64,000 nt of DNA from Methylobacterium terricola (GTDB lineage: Bacteria > Pseudomonadota > Alphaproteobacteria > Rhizobiales > Beijerinckiaceae): NCBI RefSeq assembly GCF_006151805.1, contig NZ_VDDA01000005.1, positions 124,001 through 188,000 of the forward strand. Direction: 5' to 3'. This document shows positions 34,331-43,958 of the stretch, in pieces. Below the pieces are notes generated by a model that did no database searches, was not told where the DNA came from, and saw only the letters and a program-made list of their open reading frames with translations. The position numbers and the translations under genes are program-made. The stretch's first letter is position 1. Each line of letters begins with the position of its first letter.

Positions 34331-35149
34331 GTGACCTCCGCGATCGAGCCCCAGAAGGCGCGCCGGCTCTACCTGCTGCTGCGCGACCAGATCACCAGCG
34401 GCCGGCTGCCGAGCGGCGCCCGGCTGCCGGGCGAGCCGGTGCTCGCCGCCGAGCACGGCTTGGCGCGGGTGACCGTGCGGCGCGCCCTCGACCTCCTGGC
34501 GAGCGAGGGGCTGGTCCGCCGCCGTCCCGGCTCGGGCACCTTCGTGCAGGGGCCGGCCGGCGCCCGGCCGGTAATCGGCGATTTGCCGAACCTGCTCTCG
34601 GGGCTGATCGCCATGGGCCGGGCCACCGGCGTGCGGCTCCTGTCCTTCGAGTACGTGGCGGCGCCCGCGATCATCGCCGAGGCGCTGCTGCTGGAGCCCG
34701 GCGAGCGGGTGCAGCGCTCGGTCCGCGTCCGCCTGATCGACGGCCAGCCCTTCTCCTACCTCACCACCCACGTGCCCGAGCGGGTCGGCCTGTCCTACTC
34801 GGAGGCCGATCTCGCGGCGACGCCGCTCCTGTCGCTGATGGAGCGCTCCGGCGTCACCGCCGACCGGGCGACCCAGGCGATCGGCGCGACGCTCGCCGGA
34901 CCCGAGGTGGCGCAGGCCCTCGACCTCGAGGTCGGCTCCGCGCTGATCGATCTGACGCGCGTCGTGTTCGACCGGTCCGGCCGCGGCGTCGAGCACCTGC
35001 ACGCGCTCTACCGGCCCGACCGCTACGCCTTCCAGATGGACCTCGTGCGCACCGGCGATGCCGGCGAGCGCCGCTGGACGCCCGCCGTTCCCCGCCCGGT
35101 CAAGCCCGAATCCCCCCGCCGCCCCGCCGCCAGGAGACCCGCCCCGTGA
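34331..35149 (+). CDS. GntR-family (HutC/UTRA) transcriptional regulator
   Basis: 272 residues from the GTG at 34331; an in-frame ATG at 34286 would add 15 residues and is nearly as plausible. N-terminal winged helix: KARRLYLLLRDQITSGRLPS, LPGEPVLAAEHGLARVTVRR, LVRRRPGSGTFVQGP. C-terminal UTRA ligand domain at about 90-240, with RSVRVRLIDGQPFSYLTTHV and DLEVGSALIDLTRVVFD. Its last 4 bp overlap the start of the binding-protein gene (GTGA), so it is co-transcribed with the transporter. It is expected to bind a substrate or product of the pathway and to control the promoter at 34237-34264. Confidence 0.85.
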   Translation: MTSAIEPQKARRLYLLLRDQITSGRLPSGARLPGEPVLAAEHGLARVTVRRALDLLASEGLVRRRPGSGTFVQGPAGARPVIGDLPNLLSGLIAMGRATGVRLLSFEYVAAPAIIAEALLLEPGERVQRSVRVRLIDGQPFSYLTTHVPERVGLSYSEADLAATPLLSLMERSGVTADRATQAIGATLAGPEVAQALDLEVGSALIDLTRVVFDRSGRGVEHLHALYRPDRYAFQMDLVRTGDAGERRWTPAVPRPVKPESPRRPAARRPAP

Positions 35150-36363
35150 CCTCGATCGTCTCCCCCTCCCGCCGCGCGGTCCTGCGCACCGGCCTCGCCG
35201 CGACCTCGCTCGTGGCGATGCCGGCGATCCTGCGGGCGCAAGGGGCGCCCGTGAAGCTCGGCATCATCCAGCCGGTGACGGGGGCGCTCGCCAATGACGG
35301 CGACCTCGGCAAGCTCGGCGCCGAGTTCGCCGTGCAGGACATCAACGCGGCCGGCGGCCTCAAAAGCCTCGGCGGCGCCAAGCTCGAGATCGTCTTCGCC
35401 GACAACCGGTCGAGCCCGGAAGTCGCGGCGCAGGAGACCGAGCGCCTGAACGGCGAGGGCGTGGCGGGGATCGTCGGCGGCTTCGCCAGCGGGCTCTGCG
35501 CCACCGCGAGCCAGGCGGCGTCGCGCTACGACCTGCCCTATCTGATCGATGTCGGCGTCGCCGACCAGCTGACCCAGCGCGGCTTGAAGAACACGTTCCG
35601 GTTCTCGCCGAGCTTCGGCATGGTGACGAAGGACGCGCTTCAACGCCTCGTCGCCCTCAACGACGCGGCCGGCAAGCCGGCCCGCACGGTGGTGATCGTG
35701 CACGAGGACGGGTTGTTCGGCTCCGGCCTCGCCAAGCTTCTCCAGGCGGAGCTGCCGAAGCTCGGCTTCGAGATCCTGGAGACCGTGTCGCATCCGACCC
35801 CGGCCCGCGACATGGCGAACGTCGTCCTGCGCATCCGCTCGCTCCAGCCCGACCTCGTCATCCCGTCGAACTATTACGGCGAGTTCGTGCTGCTCGCCCG
35901 CACGATGCAGCAGCAGCGGGTCCGGCCGAAGGGCATCTACGCGATCCTCGGCGGCGGCGCCTCTTCCTTGCGCTTCGTCAAGGAGTTCCCGCAGGCGGCC
36001 GAGGGCGTGATGGATTGCAACCACTGGCCCGATCCGAAGAACCCGCTGACCGCCGAACTGCGCAAGCGCACGGAAGCCGCGGGCCGCGCCTTCGCCTACA
36101 ACGTGCCGATGAACTACTCCGCCGTGCGGCTGATGGCCGAGGCGATCGAGAAGGCCGGCGCGCCCGACCGGCTCAAGATCATCGAGGCGCTCTCCACTCA
36201 GAGCTTCGCCAGCGGCGTGATGCCCTATGGCCAGTCGAAGTTCGTCAACGGCCAGAACACGTCGGCACTGCCGCTCAACACCCAGGTCCAGGGCGGCGAC
36301 GTCAAGGTGATCGCACCGCCCGACTTCGCCGAGGCGAAGGCCAACTACCCCTACAAGGCGTGA
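35146..36363 (+). CDS. Liv-type ABC transporter substrate-binding protein
   Basis: 405 residues; GTG start, AGGAG 9 bp upstream. Twin-arginine-like signal SRRAVLRTGLAATSLVAMPA then ILRAQ. Mature protein is a Peripla_BP_6 fold: KLGIIQPVTGALANDGDLGK, GAEFAVQDINAAGG, EIVFADNRSSPEVAAQETER. Binds a small ligand in the periplasm and delivers it to the two permeases downstream. First structural gene after the regulator. Family members bind branched amino acids, but also amides, urea and aromatic acids; ligand unknown. Confidence 0.88.
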   Translation: MTSIVSPSRRAVLRTGLAATSLVAMPAILRAQGAPVKLGIIQPVTGALANDGDLGKLGAEFAVQDINAAGGLKSLGGAKLEIVFADNRSSPEVAAQETERLNGEGVAGIVGGFASGLCATASQAASRYDLPYLIDVGVADQLTQRGLKNTFRFSPSFGMVTKDALQRLVALNDAAGKPARTVVIVHEDGLFGSGLAKLLQAELPKLGFEILETVSHPTPARDMANVVLRIRSLQPDLVIPSNYYGEFVLLARTMQQQRVRPKGIYAILGGGASSLRFVKEFPQAAEGVMDCNHWPDPKNPLTAELRKRTEAAGRAFAYNVPMNYSAVRLMAEAIEKAGAPDRLKIIEALSTQSFASGVMPYGQSKFVNGQNTSALPLNTQVQGGDVKVIAPPDFAEAKANYPYKA

Positions 36364-36365
36364 CG

Positions 36366-37238
36366 ATGTACGCGCCCCAGATCCTGATCGAGGCGGCCCT
36401 CAACGGCCTGATGACGGGGGCGGTCTACGCCCTCATCGCCCTCGGGCTGACCCTGGTCTACGGGGTGCTGCACATCATCAACTTCGCGCATGGGGGCCTG
36501 CTCACCGTCGCGATGTTCGCGGTCTGGGGCGCCTTCGCGCTGTTCCACGTCGATCCCTATCTCGCGATGATCGGGATCGTGCCGCTGATGTTCGGGCTCG
36601 GCTACGGGCTGCAACGCTTCGTCATCGGCCCGGCGAGCCACGGCAGCGACAACAACGTGCTGCTCGTCACGCTGGGCCTGTCGATCGTGCTGGAGAACGC
36701 GCTGCTGGCGCTGTTCCGCTCCGACACCCGGGCGCTCGACTCCGACGCCGCGCTCCAGGTCGTCGAGCTGGGTCCCCTCCTCCTCTCGACGCCGCGGCTG
36801 ATCGGCTTTGCCGCCTCGCTCAGCCTCACCGGCCTGCTCTGGCTCGTCCTCAACCGCACCGATACCGGCCGCGCGATCCGGGCGGTGGCGCGGGAGAAGC
36901 TGGGGGCGCGCCTCGTCGGCATCGAGGTCGACCACATCTACGCCGTGACCTTCGGGCTCGGCTGCGCGTGTCTGGCCGTCGCCGCCTGCCTGCTGATGCC
37001 GACCTACTACGTCAACCCGCGCTCCGGCGCCGCCTTCGTCCTCGTCGCCTTCACCATCGTGGTCTTGGGCGGCATGGGGTCGATCGCCGGCGCCCTCCTC
37101 GGCGGCCTGATCATCGGCGTGGTCGAGAGTTTTTCCGGGCTCCTCCTCGGCGACAGCCTCGGGCAGATCGGGATCTTCCTGATCTTCATCCTGGTGCTGC
37201 TGGTGCGGCCGACCGGCCTGTTCGGAGCCCGCGCATGA
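36366..37238 (+). CDS. livH: Liv-type ABC transporter permease (LivH)
   Basis: 290 residues, about eight membrane segments. Family blocks: ALNGLMTGAVYALIALGLTL, HIINFAHGGLLTVAMFA near the N-terminus, NRTDTGRAIRAVAREKLGAR before the ATPase-contact loop, and FTIVVLGGMGSIAGALLGG. Starts 2 bp after the binding-protein stop and overlaps the LivM gene by 4 bp. Inner-membrane channel subunit; pairs with LivM. Confidence 0.9.
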   Translation: MYAPQILIEAALNGLMTGAVYALIALGLTLVYGVLHIINFAHGGLLTVAMFAVWGAFALFHVDPYLAMIGIVPLMFGLGYGLQRFVIGPASHGSDNNVLLVTLGLSIVLENALLALFRSDTRALDSDAALQVVELGPLLLSTPRLIGFAASLSLTGLLWLVLNRTDTGRAIRAVAREKLGARLVGIEVDHIYAVTFGLGCACLAVAACLLMPTYYVNPRSGAAFVLVAFTIVVLGGMGSIAGALLGGLIIGVVESFSGLLLGDSLGQIGIFLIFILVLLVRPTGLFGARA

Positions 37239-38194
37239 CCGCCCGCGATCTCGCGCCCGTCCTCCTCGTCTTGGGCGCGCTCGCCGCCCTGCCCTTCCTC
37301 GGGCTATCGGGCAGCGGGCTCAACTTCCTCGTCACCACGCTGATCATCGCGCTCGCGGGCTTGGGGTGGAACGTGCTCGGCGGCTTCGGCGGCCAGTACT
37401 CGTTCGGCCACGCCGCCTTCTTCGGCACCGGCGCCTACGCCACCGCCGTCCTGCAGCTGAAATTCGGCTGGAACGCCTGGGGGGCGCTCGCCGCCGGGAT
37501 CGGGCTCGGCACGCTGGTCGGCCTCGCCATCGGCTATTTGAGCTTCCGGGCCGGCCTGCGCGGCTCCTACTTCGCCCTCGTGACGCTGGCCTTCGCCGAG
37601 GTGTTCCGCATCCTGGCGAACACCGCCGACATCACCGGTGGAGCCGCCGGCCTGCTGCTGAAGCTCCAGCCCGGCCTCGCCACCCTGCAATTCGCCGACC
37701 GGCGCATCTTCGTCCTCCTGGTCCTCGCCTTCGTCGGGCTGGCGCTCGTCGCCTCGCGCTGGCTCGAGCGCTCGCGCTTCGGCGCCCACCTGATCGCGGT
37801 GCGCGAGAACGAGGAGGCGGCCCGCGCGCTCGGGGTCGATGCCCTCGCGGTGAAGCTCGGCGCCATCGCGCTGTCCGCCGCGATCACCGCCGCGGCGGGC
37901 GGGCTCTACGTGCAGTACTTCCTCTACCTCGATGCGGGCGTGGCCTACGGCACCTGGATCTCGGTCGAGGCGCTTTTGGCGCCGATCGTCGGCGGCATCG
38001 GCACCGCCTTCGGCCCGCTCGTCGGAGCGCTCGCGCTCCAGGGCCTCGGCGAGCTGACCAAGCACCTCGCCGGCGGCATCCCGGGGGTGGATCTGGTGGT
38101 GTTCGGCGCCTGCCTGATCGCCGTCATCGCCTTCGCGCCGCAGGGCCTCCTGGGCCTACGGCGCCGCAAGCGCGCCGCCACGGCGGGAGCCTGA
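37235..38194 (+). CDS. livM: Liv-type ABC transporter permease (LivM)
   Basis: 319 residues. LivM blocks: GLGWNVLGGFGGQYSFGHAA, FRAGLRGSYFALVTLAFAEV, SRFGAHLIAVRENEEAARAL (coupling loop) and PIVGGIGTAFGPLVGALAL. About nine membrane segments and a short basic C-terminal tail. Overlaps livH by 4 bp; livG starts 3 bp later. Second channel half of the first importer. Confidence 0.9.
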   Translation: MTARDLAPVLLVLGALAALPFLGLSGSGLNFLVTTLIIALAGLGWNVLGGFGGQYSFGHAAFFGTGAYATAVLQLKFGWNAWGALAAGIGLGTLVGLAIGYLSFRAGLRGSYFALVTLAFAEVFRILANTADITGGAAGLLLKLQPGLATLQFADRRIFVLLVLAFVGLALVASRWLERSRFGAHLIAVRENEEAARALGVDALAVKLGAIALSAAITAAAGGLYVQYFLYLDAGVAYGTWISVEALLAPIVGGIGTAFGPLVGALALQGLGELTKHLAGGIPGVDLVVFGACLIAVIAFAPQGLLGLRRRKRAATAGA

Positions 38195-38197
38195 CCG

Positions 38198-38944
38198 ATG
38201 CTCGCCGTCGATTCCCTCACCAAGCGCTTCCAGGGCCTCGTCGCGGTCGACCACGCCTCGCTCGCCGTGCCGTCGGGCTCGATCACCGGGCTCATCGGCC
38301 CGAACGGCGCCGGCAAGACCACCCTATTCGGCATGATCTCCGGCTTCCTCACCCCCAGCGAGGGTCGGGTCCTGTTCGAGGGGCAGGACGTGACGAACGA
38401 GGCGCCGCACCTGCGGGCGCGCCGCGGCATCGCCCGCACCTTCCAGATCGTCCAGCCCTTCGCCGGGCTCACCGTCGCCGAGAACATCGCGGTCGGCGCC
38501 TATCTGCGCCACCCGCGCCGGGCGGATGCCGTCGCGAAAGCCCGCGAGGTCGGGACCCGGGTGGGTCTCGCCGACCAGCTCGACAAGCCGGCCGCCGACC
38601 TCACGGTGGCCGGGCGCAAGCGCCTCGAGGTCGCCCGCGCGCTTGCCACCGAGCCGCGGCTTCTCCTCCTCGACGAGGTGCTGGCGGGCCTGAACCCCTC
38701 GGAGATCCGCGACATCCTGCCGGTGGTCCGCTCCATCCGCGACGGCGGCGTCACCATCCTGATGATCGAGCACATCATGCAGGCGGTGATGACCCTGTGC
38801 GAGGAGGTCTTCGTCCTGGCGCAAGGCAAGATGATCGCGTCCGGCCCGCCACGGCAGGTCTGCGCCGACCCGAGGGTGATCGAGGCCTATCTCGGCAAGG
38901 GCGCCGCCGCCCGGATGCAGGCTGAGGAGGCGGTCGATGCTTGA
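38198..38944 (+). CDS. livG: Liv-type ABC transporter ATPase (LivG)
   Basis: 248 residues. Walker A GPNGAGKTT near residue 34, Q-loop FQIVQPFAGLTVAENI, degenerate signature LTVAGRKRLEVARALA (normal for LivG), Walker B LLLLDEVLAGLNP, H-loop EHIMQAV. Note Val in DEV where most ATPases have Pro. Ends 8 bp inside the next ATPase gene. Drives import with LivF. Confidence 0.9.
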   Translation: MLAVDSLTKRFQGLVAVDHASLAVPSGSITGLIGPNGAGKTTLFGMISGFLTPSEGRVLFEGQDVTNEAPHLRARRGIARTFQIVQPFAGLTVAENIAVGAYLRHPRRADAVAKAREVGTRVGLADQLDKPAADLTVAGRKRLEVARALATEPRLLLLDEVLAGLNPSEIRDILPVVRSIRDGGVTILMIEHIMQAVMTLCEEVFVLAQGKMIASGPPRQVCADPRVIEAYLGKGAAARMQAEEAVDA

Positions 38945-39638
38945 GATCGCAGGGCTTCGCGCCGGCTACGGCGCCACCGAGGTCCTGCGCGGCCTCGACC
39001 TCTCGGTGCGGGCCGGCGAGATCGTCGCGGTGCTCGGCGCCAACGGCGTCGGCAAGACGACGCTCAACAAGGTGCTGTCCGGGGTGGTCTCGGCGCGGTC
39101 CGGCACGATCCGCTTCGACGGGCAGGCGATCACCGCGGCGTCCGCCGCCTCCATCGTCGAGGCCGGGCTGATCCACGTGCCGGAAGGCCGCAAGATCTTC
39201 CCGAACCTCAGCGTGCGCGAGAACCTGGTGCTGGGCAGCTACCGCCGCGGCCGGGCGCGGCGGGGGCAGAACATCGAGCGGGTGTTCGCGACCTTTCCGC
39301 GCCTGCGCGAGCGGGCGGCCCAGGCCGCCGGCACCCTCTCGGGCGGCGAGCAGCAGATGCTCGCCATCGGCCGCGGCCTGATGGCCGAGCCGCGCCTCCT
39401 CATCCTCGACGAGCCCTCGCTCGGGCTCTCGCCGCTCCTCGTCGAGGAGATGTTCACGCTCGTCCGGACCCTCAACCGCGAAGGCCTGCCGATCATGCTG
39501 GTGGAGCAGAACGTGGTGCAGTCGCTCGATCTCGCGACCCGCGCCTACATCCTGGAGAACGGCACCGTCGCGCTCGAAGGCGACGCCGCCACCCTCGCCG
39601 CCGACCCGGCCCTGCGCCGGGCTTATCTGGGGTTGTAA
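38937..39638 (+). CDS. livF: Liv-type ABC transporter ATPase (LivF)
   Basis: 233 residues. Walker A GANGVGKTT, VPEGRKIFPNLSVRENLVLG, signature LSGGEQQMLAIGRGLM, Walker B LLILDEPSLGLSPL, H-loop VEQNVVQSLDLA. Overlaps livG by 8 bp and is followed after 3 bp by the MmgE/PrpD gene, so the transporter and catabolic genes are one transcription unit. Confidence 0.9.
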   Translation: MLEIAGLRAGYGATEVLRGLDLSVRAGEIVAVLGANGVGKTTLNKVLSGVVSARSGTIRFDGQAITAASAASIVEAGLIHVPEGRKIFPNLSVRENLVLGSYRRGRARRGQNIERVFATFPRLRERAAQAAGTLSGGEQQMLAIGRGLMAEPRLLILDEPSLGLSPLLVEEMFTLVRTLNREGLPIMLVEQNVVQSLDLATRAYILENGTVALEGDAATLAADPALRRAYLGL

Positions 39639-39641
39639 GCC

Positions 39642-41036
39642 ATGGGTATCGTCACCCCCGGTATCGTCCCGGCCACCACCCTGCTCGCCGAGCCGAGCCC
39701 CGCCTGGCTCGGCCGCTGGACGGCGTTCGCCGCCGGTCTCGCCCCCGCCGACATCGCCGAGCCGGCGCTCGACCGCGCCCGCCTCGTCCTTCTCGACAGC
39801 CTCGGCGTCATCGCCGCCGGGATGCGCGAGCCGGAATGCCGGGCGCTGGCGGAGCGCCTCGCCGCCCGCCGCAGCGGCGCCGCTCCGGCGATCGGCAGCG
39901 GCCTCTCCCTCGATCCCCGCGACGCCGCCCTCGTCAACGGGACTGCGGGCACGACGCTGGAGCTCGACGAGGGCAACCAATACGCCCGCGGCCATCCGGC
40001 GATCCACGTCGTCCCGGCGGCGCTGGCCGCCGCGCAGGCGGTCGGCGCCTCGGGTGCCGACCTGCTCGCGGCCCTCGTCCTCGGCTACGAGATCGGCGCC
40101 CGGATCGGCATCGCCTCGCGGTTGCGGGTGACGATGCACCCGCACGGCACCTGGGGCACGGTCGGGGCGGCGCTCGCCGTCGCCAAGCTTCATCGCGCCG
40201 ACGCGGCCGGGATCGGCCGGGCAATCGGCCTCGCCTCGTCGCTGGGCTTGAGCACCAGCCGGCGCACGATGCTGGAGGGGGCGACGGTCCGCAACACCTA
40301 TGCGGGCTTCTCCAACCAGCTCGGGCTGACCGCCTGGGACCTCGCCGAGAGCGGCTTCCTGCCGGAGCGGGACGGGATCGGCACGGTCTATGGCGGCATC
40401 CTCGCCGACGACTTCTCGCCCGAGGCGATGGTCGACGATCTGGGAACCCGCTGGGAGATCGCCCGCAACTACTTCAAGCGTCACGCCGCCTGCCGCTACA
40501 CCCACGGCGCCCTCGACGCCCTGGCGCAGATCCGGGCCGAGGCCGGCCCGCTCGACCCGGACGCGGTCCGTTCGGTCGAGGTCGCCACCTACGTCTGGGC
40601 GGCGCAGCTCGACCATCCGGCGCCCGAGACGATGCTGGCGGCGAAGTTCTCCCTGCCCTTCGCCCTCGCGACGGCGCTGGTGCGGGGCGAGGCGAACACC
40701 GACGCCTTCCGCGACGCGGCGAGATCCGACCGCCGCATCCTGTCCCTCGCCCGCCGGGTGATGGTGCAGGAGGACCCGACCATGACGGCACAGCTGCCGG
40801 GTCTGCGGCCCGCCAAGGTCACGCTGACGCTCGCCGACGGCCGCAAGCTCGCGGCCAAGGCGCTCACCAACCGCGGCGATACCGAGGACCCGTACTCGGC
40901 CGACGATGTCCGGGAGAAGTTCCGGGCGCTCGCGGGGCCGGTCTGGGGGGCGGAGCGGAGCGAAGCGGTCATCCGGGCGGTGGCGGGGATCGAGACGGCG
41001 GAGGGGATCGGGGAACTGCTGGCGCTGGTGGCGTGA
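39642..41036 (+). CDS. MmgE/PrpD family protein
   Basis: 464 residues, normal for the family. Visible blocks: RARLVLLDSLGVIAAGMREP, NGTAGTTLELDEGNQYARGH, HPHGTWGTVGAALAVAKLHR, FKRHAACRYTHGALDAL and a C-terminal region with TLTLADGRKL. Family members include 2-methylcitrate dehydratase (PrpD) and cis-aconitate decarboxylase; many paralogues are uncharacterised. Starts 3 bp after livF. In this operon a hydratase or decarboxylase step on a branched di- or tricarboxylate is plausible; the reaction is not proven. Confidence 0.87.
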   Translation: MGIVTPGIVPATTLLAEPSPAWLGRWTAFAAGLAPADIAEPALDRARLVLLDSLGVIAAGMREPECRALAERLAARRSGAAPAIGSGLSLDPRDAALVNGTAGTTLELDEGNQYARGHPAIHVVPAALAAAQAVGASGADLLAALVLGYEIGARIGIASRLRVTMHPHGTWGTVGAALAVAKLHRADAAGIGRAIGLASSLGLSTSRRTMLEGATVRNTYAGFSNQLGLTAWDLAESGFLPERDGIGTVYGGILADDFSPEAMVDDLGTRWEIARNYFKRHAACRYTHGALDALAQIRAEAGPLDPDAVRSVEVATYVWAAQLDHPAPETMLAAKFSLPFALATALVRGEANTDAFRDAARSDRRILSLARRVMVQEDPTMTAQLPGLRPAKVTLTLADGRKLAAKALTNRGDTEDPYSADDVREKFRALAGPVWGAERSEAVIRAVAGIETAEGIGELLALVA

Positions 41037-41146
41037 GCGCAAGATACGATTGGCTCAGATCCTCGCCAGTTCGCCGATTAGAATTGGCGAAAATCGTCAG
41101 ACTATGTGGATTATGGCTCTCAACGAGCGCTGCGTAGGCAAAATGA

Positions 41147-41194
41147 GGCGCGGGATCCCCTCTCCCGTGTGGGAGAGGGGTAGGGGTGAGGGTG
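41147..41194 (+). repeat. Dispersed repeat family C, copy 1
   Basis: GCGCGGGATCCCCTCTCCC then GTGTGGGAGAGGGGTAGGGG: a hairpin (CCCCTCTCCC/GGGAGAGGGG) in the gap between MmgE/PrpD and the lyase. Copy 2 lies inverted 70 bp downstream; copy 3 is at 52068. Confidence 0.7.
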
Positions 41195-41266
41195 GAGACG
41201 GCGCCGTTAAAGGCTTCGAACGTTCCGCCGCCAGCACGATGATCTGAGATTTACTGCGGAAGCGTG

Positions 41267-41317
41267 CCACCCTCACCCCTGTCCCCTCTCCCACACGGGA
41301 GAGGGGGACCCGCGCCT
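41267..41317 (-). repeat. Dispersed repeat family C, copy 2 (inverted)
   Basis: Reverse complement of copy 1 with few changes (CACCCTCACCCCTGTCCCCT, then CTCCCACACGGGAGAGGGGG). Together copies 1 and 2 form a long inverted repeat of about 48-bp arms around 72 bp, able to fold into one large structure in mRNA. The rest of the 41037-41409 gap holds nothing else recognisable. Confidence 0.7.
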
Positions 41318-41409
41318 GTCCCTTTCCCGCACAGCTGCTTGAGCGGTGAGGGAGAGCAGCATCGCGCGCCCACGAATGCGATGAAACCGAACGAGGAATG
41401 TTCCGCGTC

Positions 41410-42276
41410 ATGTCCCTGAAGTCCCGCCTCGCCGAGGACCGCGTCCTCGTCGCTCCGGGCGTCTACGACGCCCTCACGGCCTCGCTCGCCACGGATGCGG
41501 GCTTCGAGGCCCTGTACCTCTCGGGCGCGGCCATCGCCTATACCCGCCTCGGACGGCCTGACATCGGCCTCGTCTCGATGAGCGAGGTCGCCGAGACCGT
41601 GACCCTGGTGCGCGACCGGGTGGCGACGCCCCTCGTGGTCGATGCCGACAATGGCTACGGCAACGCCCTCAACGTCGAGCGCACCGTGCGTCTGTTCGAG
41701 CGGGCCGGCGCCAGCGCGATCCAGCTCGAGGACCAGAGCTATCCGAAGCGCTGCGGCCACCTCCAGGACAAGACGCTGATCGGCCAGAGCGAGATGGTCG
41801 GCAAGATCCGGGCGGCCCTCGACGCCCGCCGCAGCGCCGAGACGCTGATCGTCGCCCGCACCGACGCGGTGGCGGTCGAGGGCTTCGAGCGCGCCATCGA
41901 GCGGGCCCAGGCCTATGCCGAGGCCGGGGCCGACGTGCTGTTCGTCGAGGCGCCGCGCTCGGCCAGCCAGCTCGCCGCGGTGACGAAGGCGCTCGGCACC
42001 ACCCGCCCGCTGCTCGCCAACATGGTCGAGGGCGGCGACACGCCGCTGGCCTCGGCTGCCGATCTCGGGGCGCTCGGCTTCAAGCTGGTGATCTTCCCCG
42101 GCGGCATCGTCCGGGCGCTCGCCCGCACCGCGAAGGCCTATTACGGCTCGCTCGCCCAGGCCGGCACCAACACGCCCTTCGCCGACCGGATGTTCGATTT
42201 CGGCGAGCTCAACGCGCTGATCGGCACGCCCGAGATGCTGGCCCGCGGCCGTGCCTATGAAGGAGCGGGACAATGA
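41410..42276 (+). CDS. Isocitrate lyase / PEP mutase superfamily lyase
   Basis: 288 residues from the ATG at 41410; an ATG 12 bp upstream touches the GAGGA ribosome site and is less likely. Barrel fold with VAPGVYDALTASLATDAGFE, metal site DADNGYGN (78-85), IQLEDQS (Glu107, Asp108) and the lyase loop YPKRCGH with Cys115, as in (methyl)isocitrate and 2,3-dimethylmalate lyases; oxaloacetate decarboxylases of this superfamily usually lack this Cys. It probably cleaves a 2-hydroxy- or 2-methyl-malate-type acid to pyruvate or glyoxylate plus another acid. Overlaps the next gene by 4 bp. Confidence 0.87.
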   Translation: MSLKSRLAEDRVLVAPGVYDALTASLATDAGFEALYLSGAAIAYTRLGRPDIGLVSMSEVAETVTLVRDRVATPLVVDADNGYGNALNVERTVRLFERAGASAIQLEDQSYPKRCGHLQDKTLIGQSEMVGKIRAALDARRSAETLIVARTDAVAVEGFERAIERAQAYAEAGADVLFVEAPRSASQLAAVTKALGTTRPLLANMVEGGDTPLASAADLGALGFKLVIFPGGIVRALARTAKAYYGSLAQAGTNTPFADRMFDFGELNALIGTPEMLARGRAYEGAGQ

Positions 42277-43958
42277 CCCCGATCGATCCCGTCACCCTGG
42301 CGGTGCTGAAGGGCCGCCTGGAGCAGATCGCCGACGAGATGGACGCGACGCTCTACCGCTCGGCCTTCAACCCGATCATCGCCGAGGCCCGCGACGCCTG
42401 CCACGGCCTCTACCACGCCACAACCGGCGACACCCTGGTCCAGGGCACCAAGGGCCTGCCGATCTTCGTCGGCGCCATGGCCTTCGCGGTCAAGGCCGTC
42501 ATCGCCAAGGTCGAGCGCGAGGGCGGGTTGGAGCCGGGCGACACCTTCCTGTTCAACGATCCCTATAGCGGCGGCACCCACCTCAACGACTTCCGCCTCG
42601 TCCGCCCGGTCTTCCGGGACGGACGGCTCTTCTGCTGGCTCGCCTCGGTCGGCCACTGGCTCGACATCGGCGGCAACGTGCCGGGCGGCTACAACCCGAA
42701 GGCCACGGAGAGCTTCCAAGAGGGCGTGCGCTTCCCGCCCGTCAAGCTGTTCTCCGCCGGGCGCCTGAACCAGGACATCGTCGACATCCTGGCCGCCAAC
42801 ACCCGCGTGCCGACCTCGAACTGGGGCGACCTCAACGGCCAGCTCAACGCCCTCGATCTCGGCGAGCGCCGCTTCACCGCCCTCCTCGACGAGGCCGGCG
42901 ACGCCACGGTGGACGCCGCCTTCGCGGCCTTCTCCGACCGGGCCGAGGCGCTGATGCGCGCCGCGATCCGCGCCCTGCCGGATGGCCGCTACAGCTTCGA
43001 GGACGTGCTCGACAATGACGGCATCGTCGACGAGCCCCTGACCATCGCCCTCGACCTGACGATCGCCGGCGACCGGATGGTCCTCGACTTCTCGCGCTCG
43101 TCGGCGCCGGCGCAGGGGCCGATCAACATCTCGCACGCCACCACGGTGGCGGCCTGCTACGTGGCCTTGAAGCACGTCTTCACCGAGGTGCCGGCCAATG
43201 CCGGCTGCCTGCGGCCGATCACCTTCACGGTGCCGGAGACGACACTGCTCGGCGCCGGCGCCCCGAAGCCCATGGCCGGCTACACCGAGACGATCCTGCG
43301 GCTGATCGGCGTGGTGCTGGGTGCGCTGGCCGAGGCCGATCCGGACCGGGCGACCGCCGCGCCGTTCGGCACCATCAACGCGCTGTCGCTCGCCGGCCAC
43401 CGGGCCGACGGCTCGCGCTGGGTGATGTTCTCGTTCTTCGGCGGGGGCTTAGGGGGCAATCCCGAGACCGATGGCCTGAGCCACGCCAACAACCCGATCT
43501 CGACCGCGACCATCCCGCCGGTCGAGATCCTGGAGGCCGCCTATCCGGTGGTCTTCACCCGATGGGGCTTGCGGCCCGACAGCGCCGGGGCAGGCGCCCA
43601 TCGCGGGGGCTTGGGCGCCACTTACGAGATCGAGACCCTGACCGATGCCGACGTGTTCCTGCTCGGCGAGCGCGGCAAGGTGGCGCCGTTCGGCGTGAAG
43701 GGCGGGCAGCCGGCGGCGCTCAACCGCTTCGCCTGGCAGACGCCTGACGGCTGGGCGAGCCCGCCGATGGTCTCGAAGGTGACCGATGTGCGGATCAGGG
43801 CCGGCGAGCGGGTGCGGCTTGAGACCCCCGGCGGCGGCGGCTTCGGCCACCCGGCCGAGCGCGACCGCGACGCGCTCAAGCGCGACCTGCGCCTCGGCTA
43901 CGTGACCCGCGAGGCCGCCGTCCGCGACTACGCCCTGACGACCGGAGACGATCAATGA
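42273..43958 (+). CDS. Hydantoinase/oxoprolinase B-type subunit
   Basis: 561 residues. HyuB hallmarks: DEMDATLYRSAFNPIIAEAR, DTFLFNDPYSGGTHLNDFRL, SVGHWLDIGGNVPGGYN, AGAHRGGLGATYEIE and the terminal LETPGGGGFGHPAERD. Works with the A-type subunit that follows (4-bp ATGA overlap) in ATP-dependent opening of cyclic amides (5-oxoproline, N-methylhydantoin) or, in other members, in carboxylation of ketones. Which applies here is unknown. Confidence 0.9.
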   Translation: MTPIDPVTLAVLKGRLEQIADEMDATLYRSAFNPIIAEARDACHGLYHATTGDTLVQGTKGLPIFVGAMAFAVKAVIAKVEREGGLEPGDTFLFNDPYSGGTHLNDFRLVRPVFRDGRLFCWLASVGHWLDIGGNVPGGYNPKATESFQEGVRFPPVKLFSAGRLNQDIVDILAANTRVPTSNWGDLNGQLNALDLGERRFTALLDEAGDATVDAAFAAFSDRAEALMRAAIRALPDGRYSFEDVLDNDGIVDEPLTIALDLTIAGDRMVLDFSRSSAPAQGPINISHATTVAACYVALKHVFTEVPANAGCLRPITFTVPETTLLGAGAPKPMAGYTETILRLIGVVLGALAEADPDRATAAPFGTINALSLAGHRADGSRWVMFSFFGGGLGGNPETDGLSHANNPISTATIPPVEILEAAYPVVFTRWGLRPDSAGAGAHRGGLGATYEIETLTDADVFLLGERGKVAPFGVKGGQPAALNRFAWQTPDGWASPPMVSKVTDVRIRAGERVRLETPGGGGFGHPAERDRDALKRDLRLGYVTREAAVRDYALTTGDDQ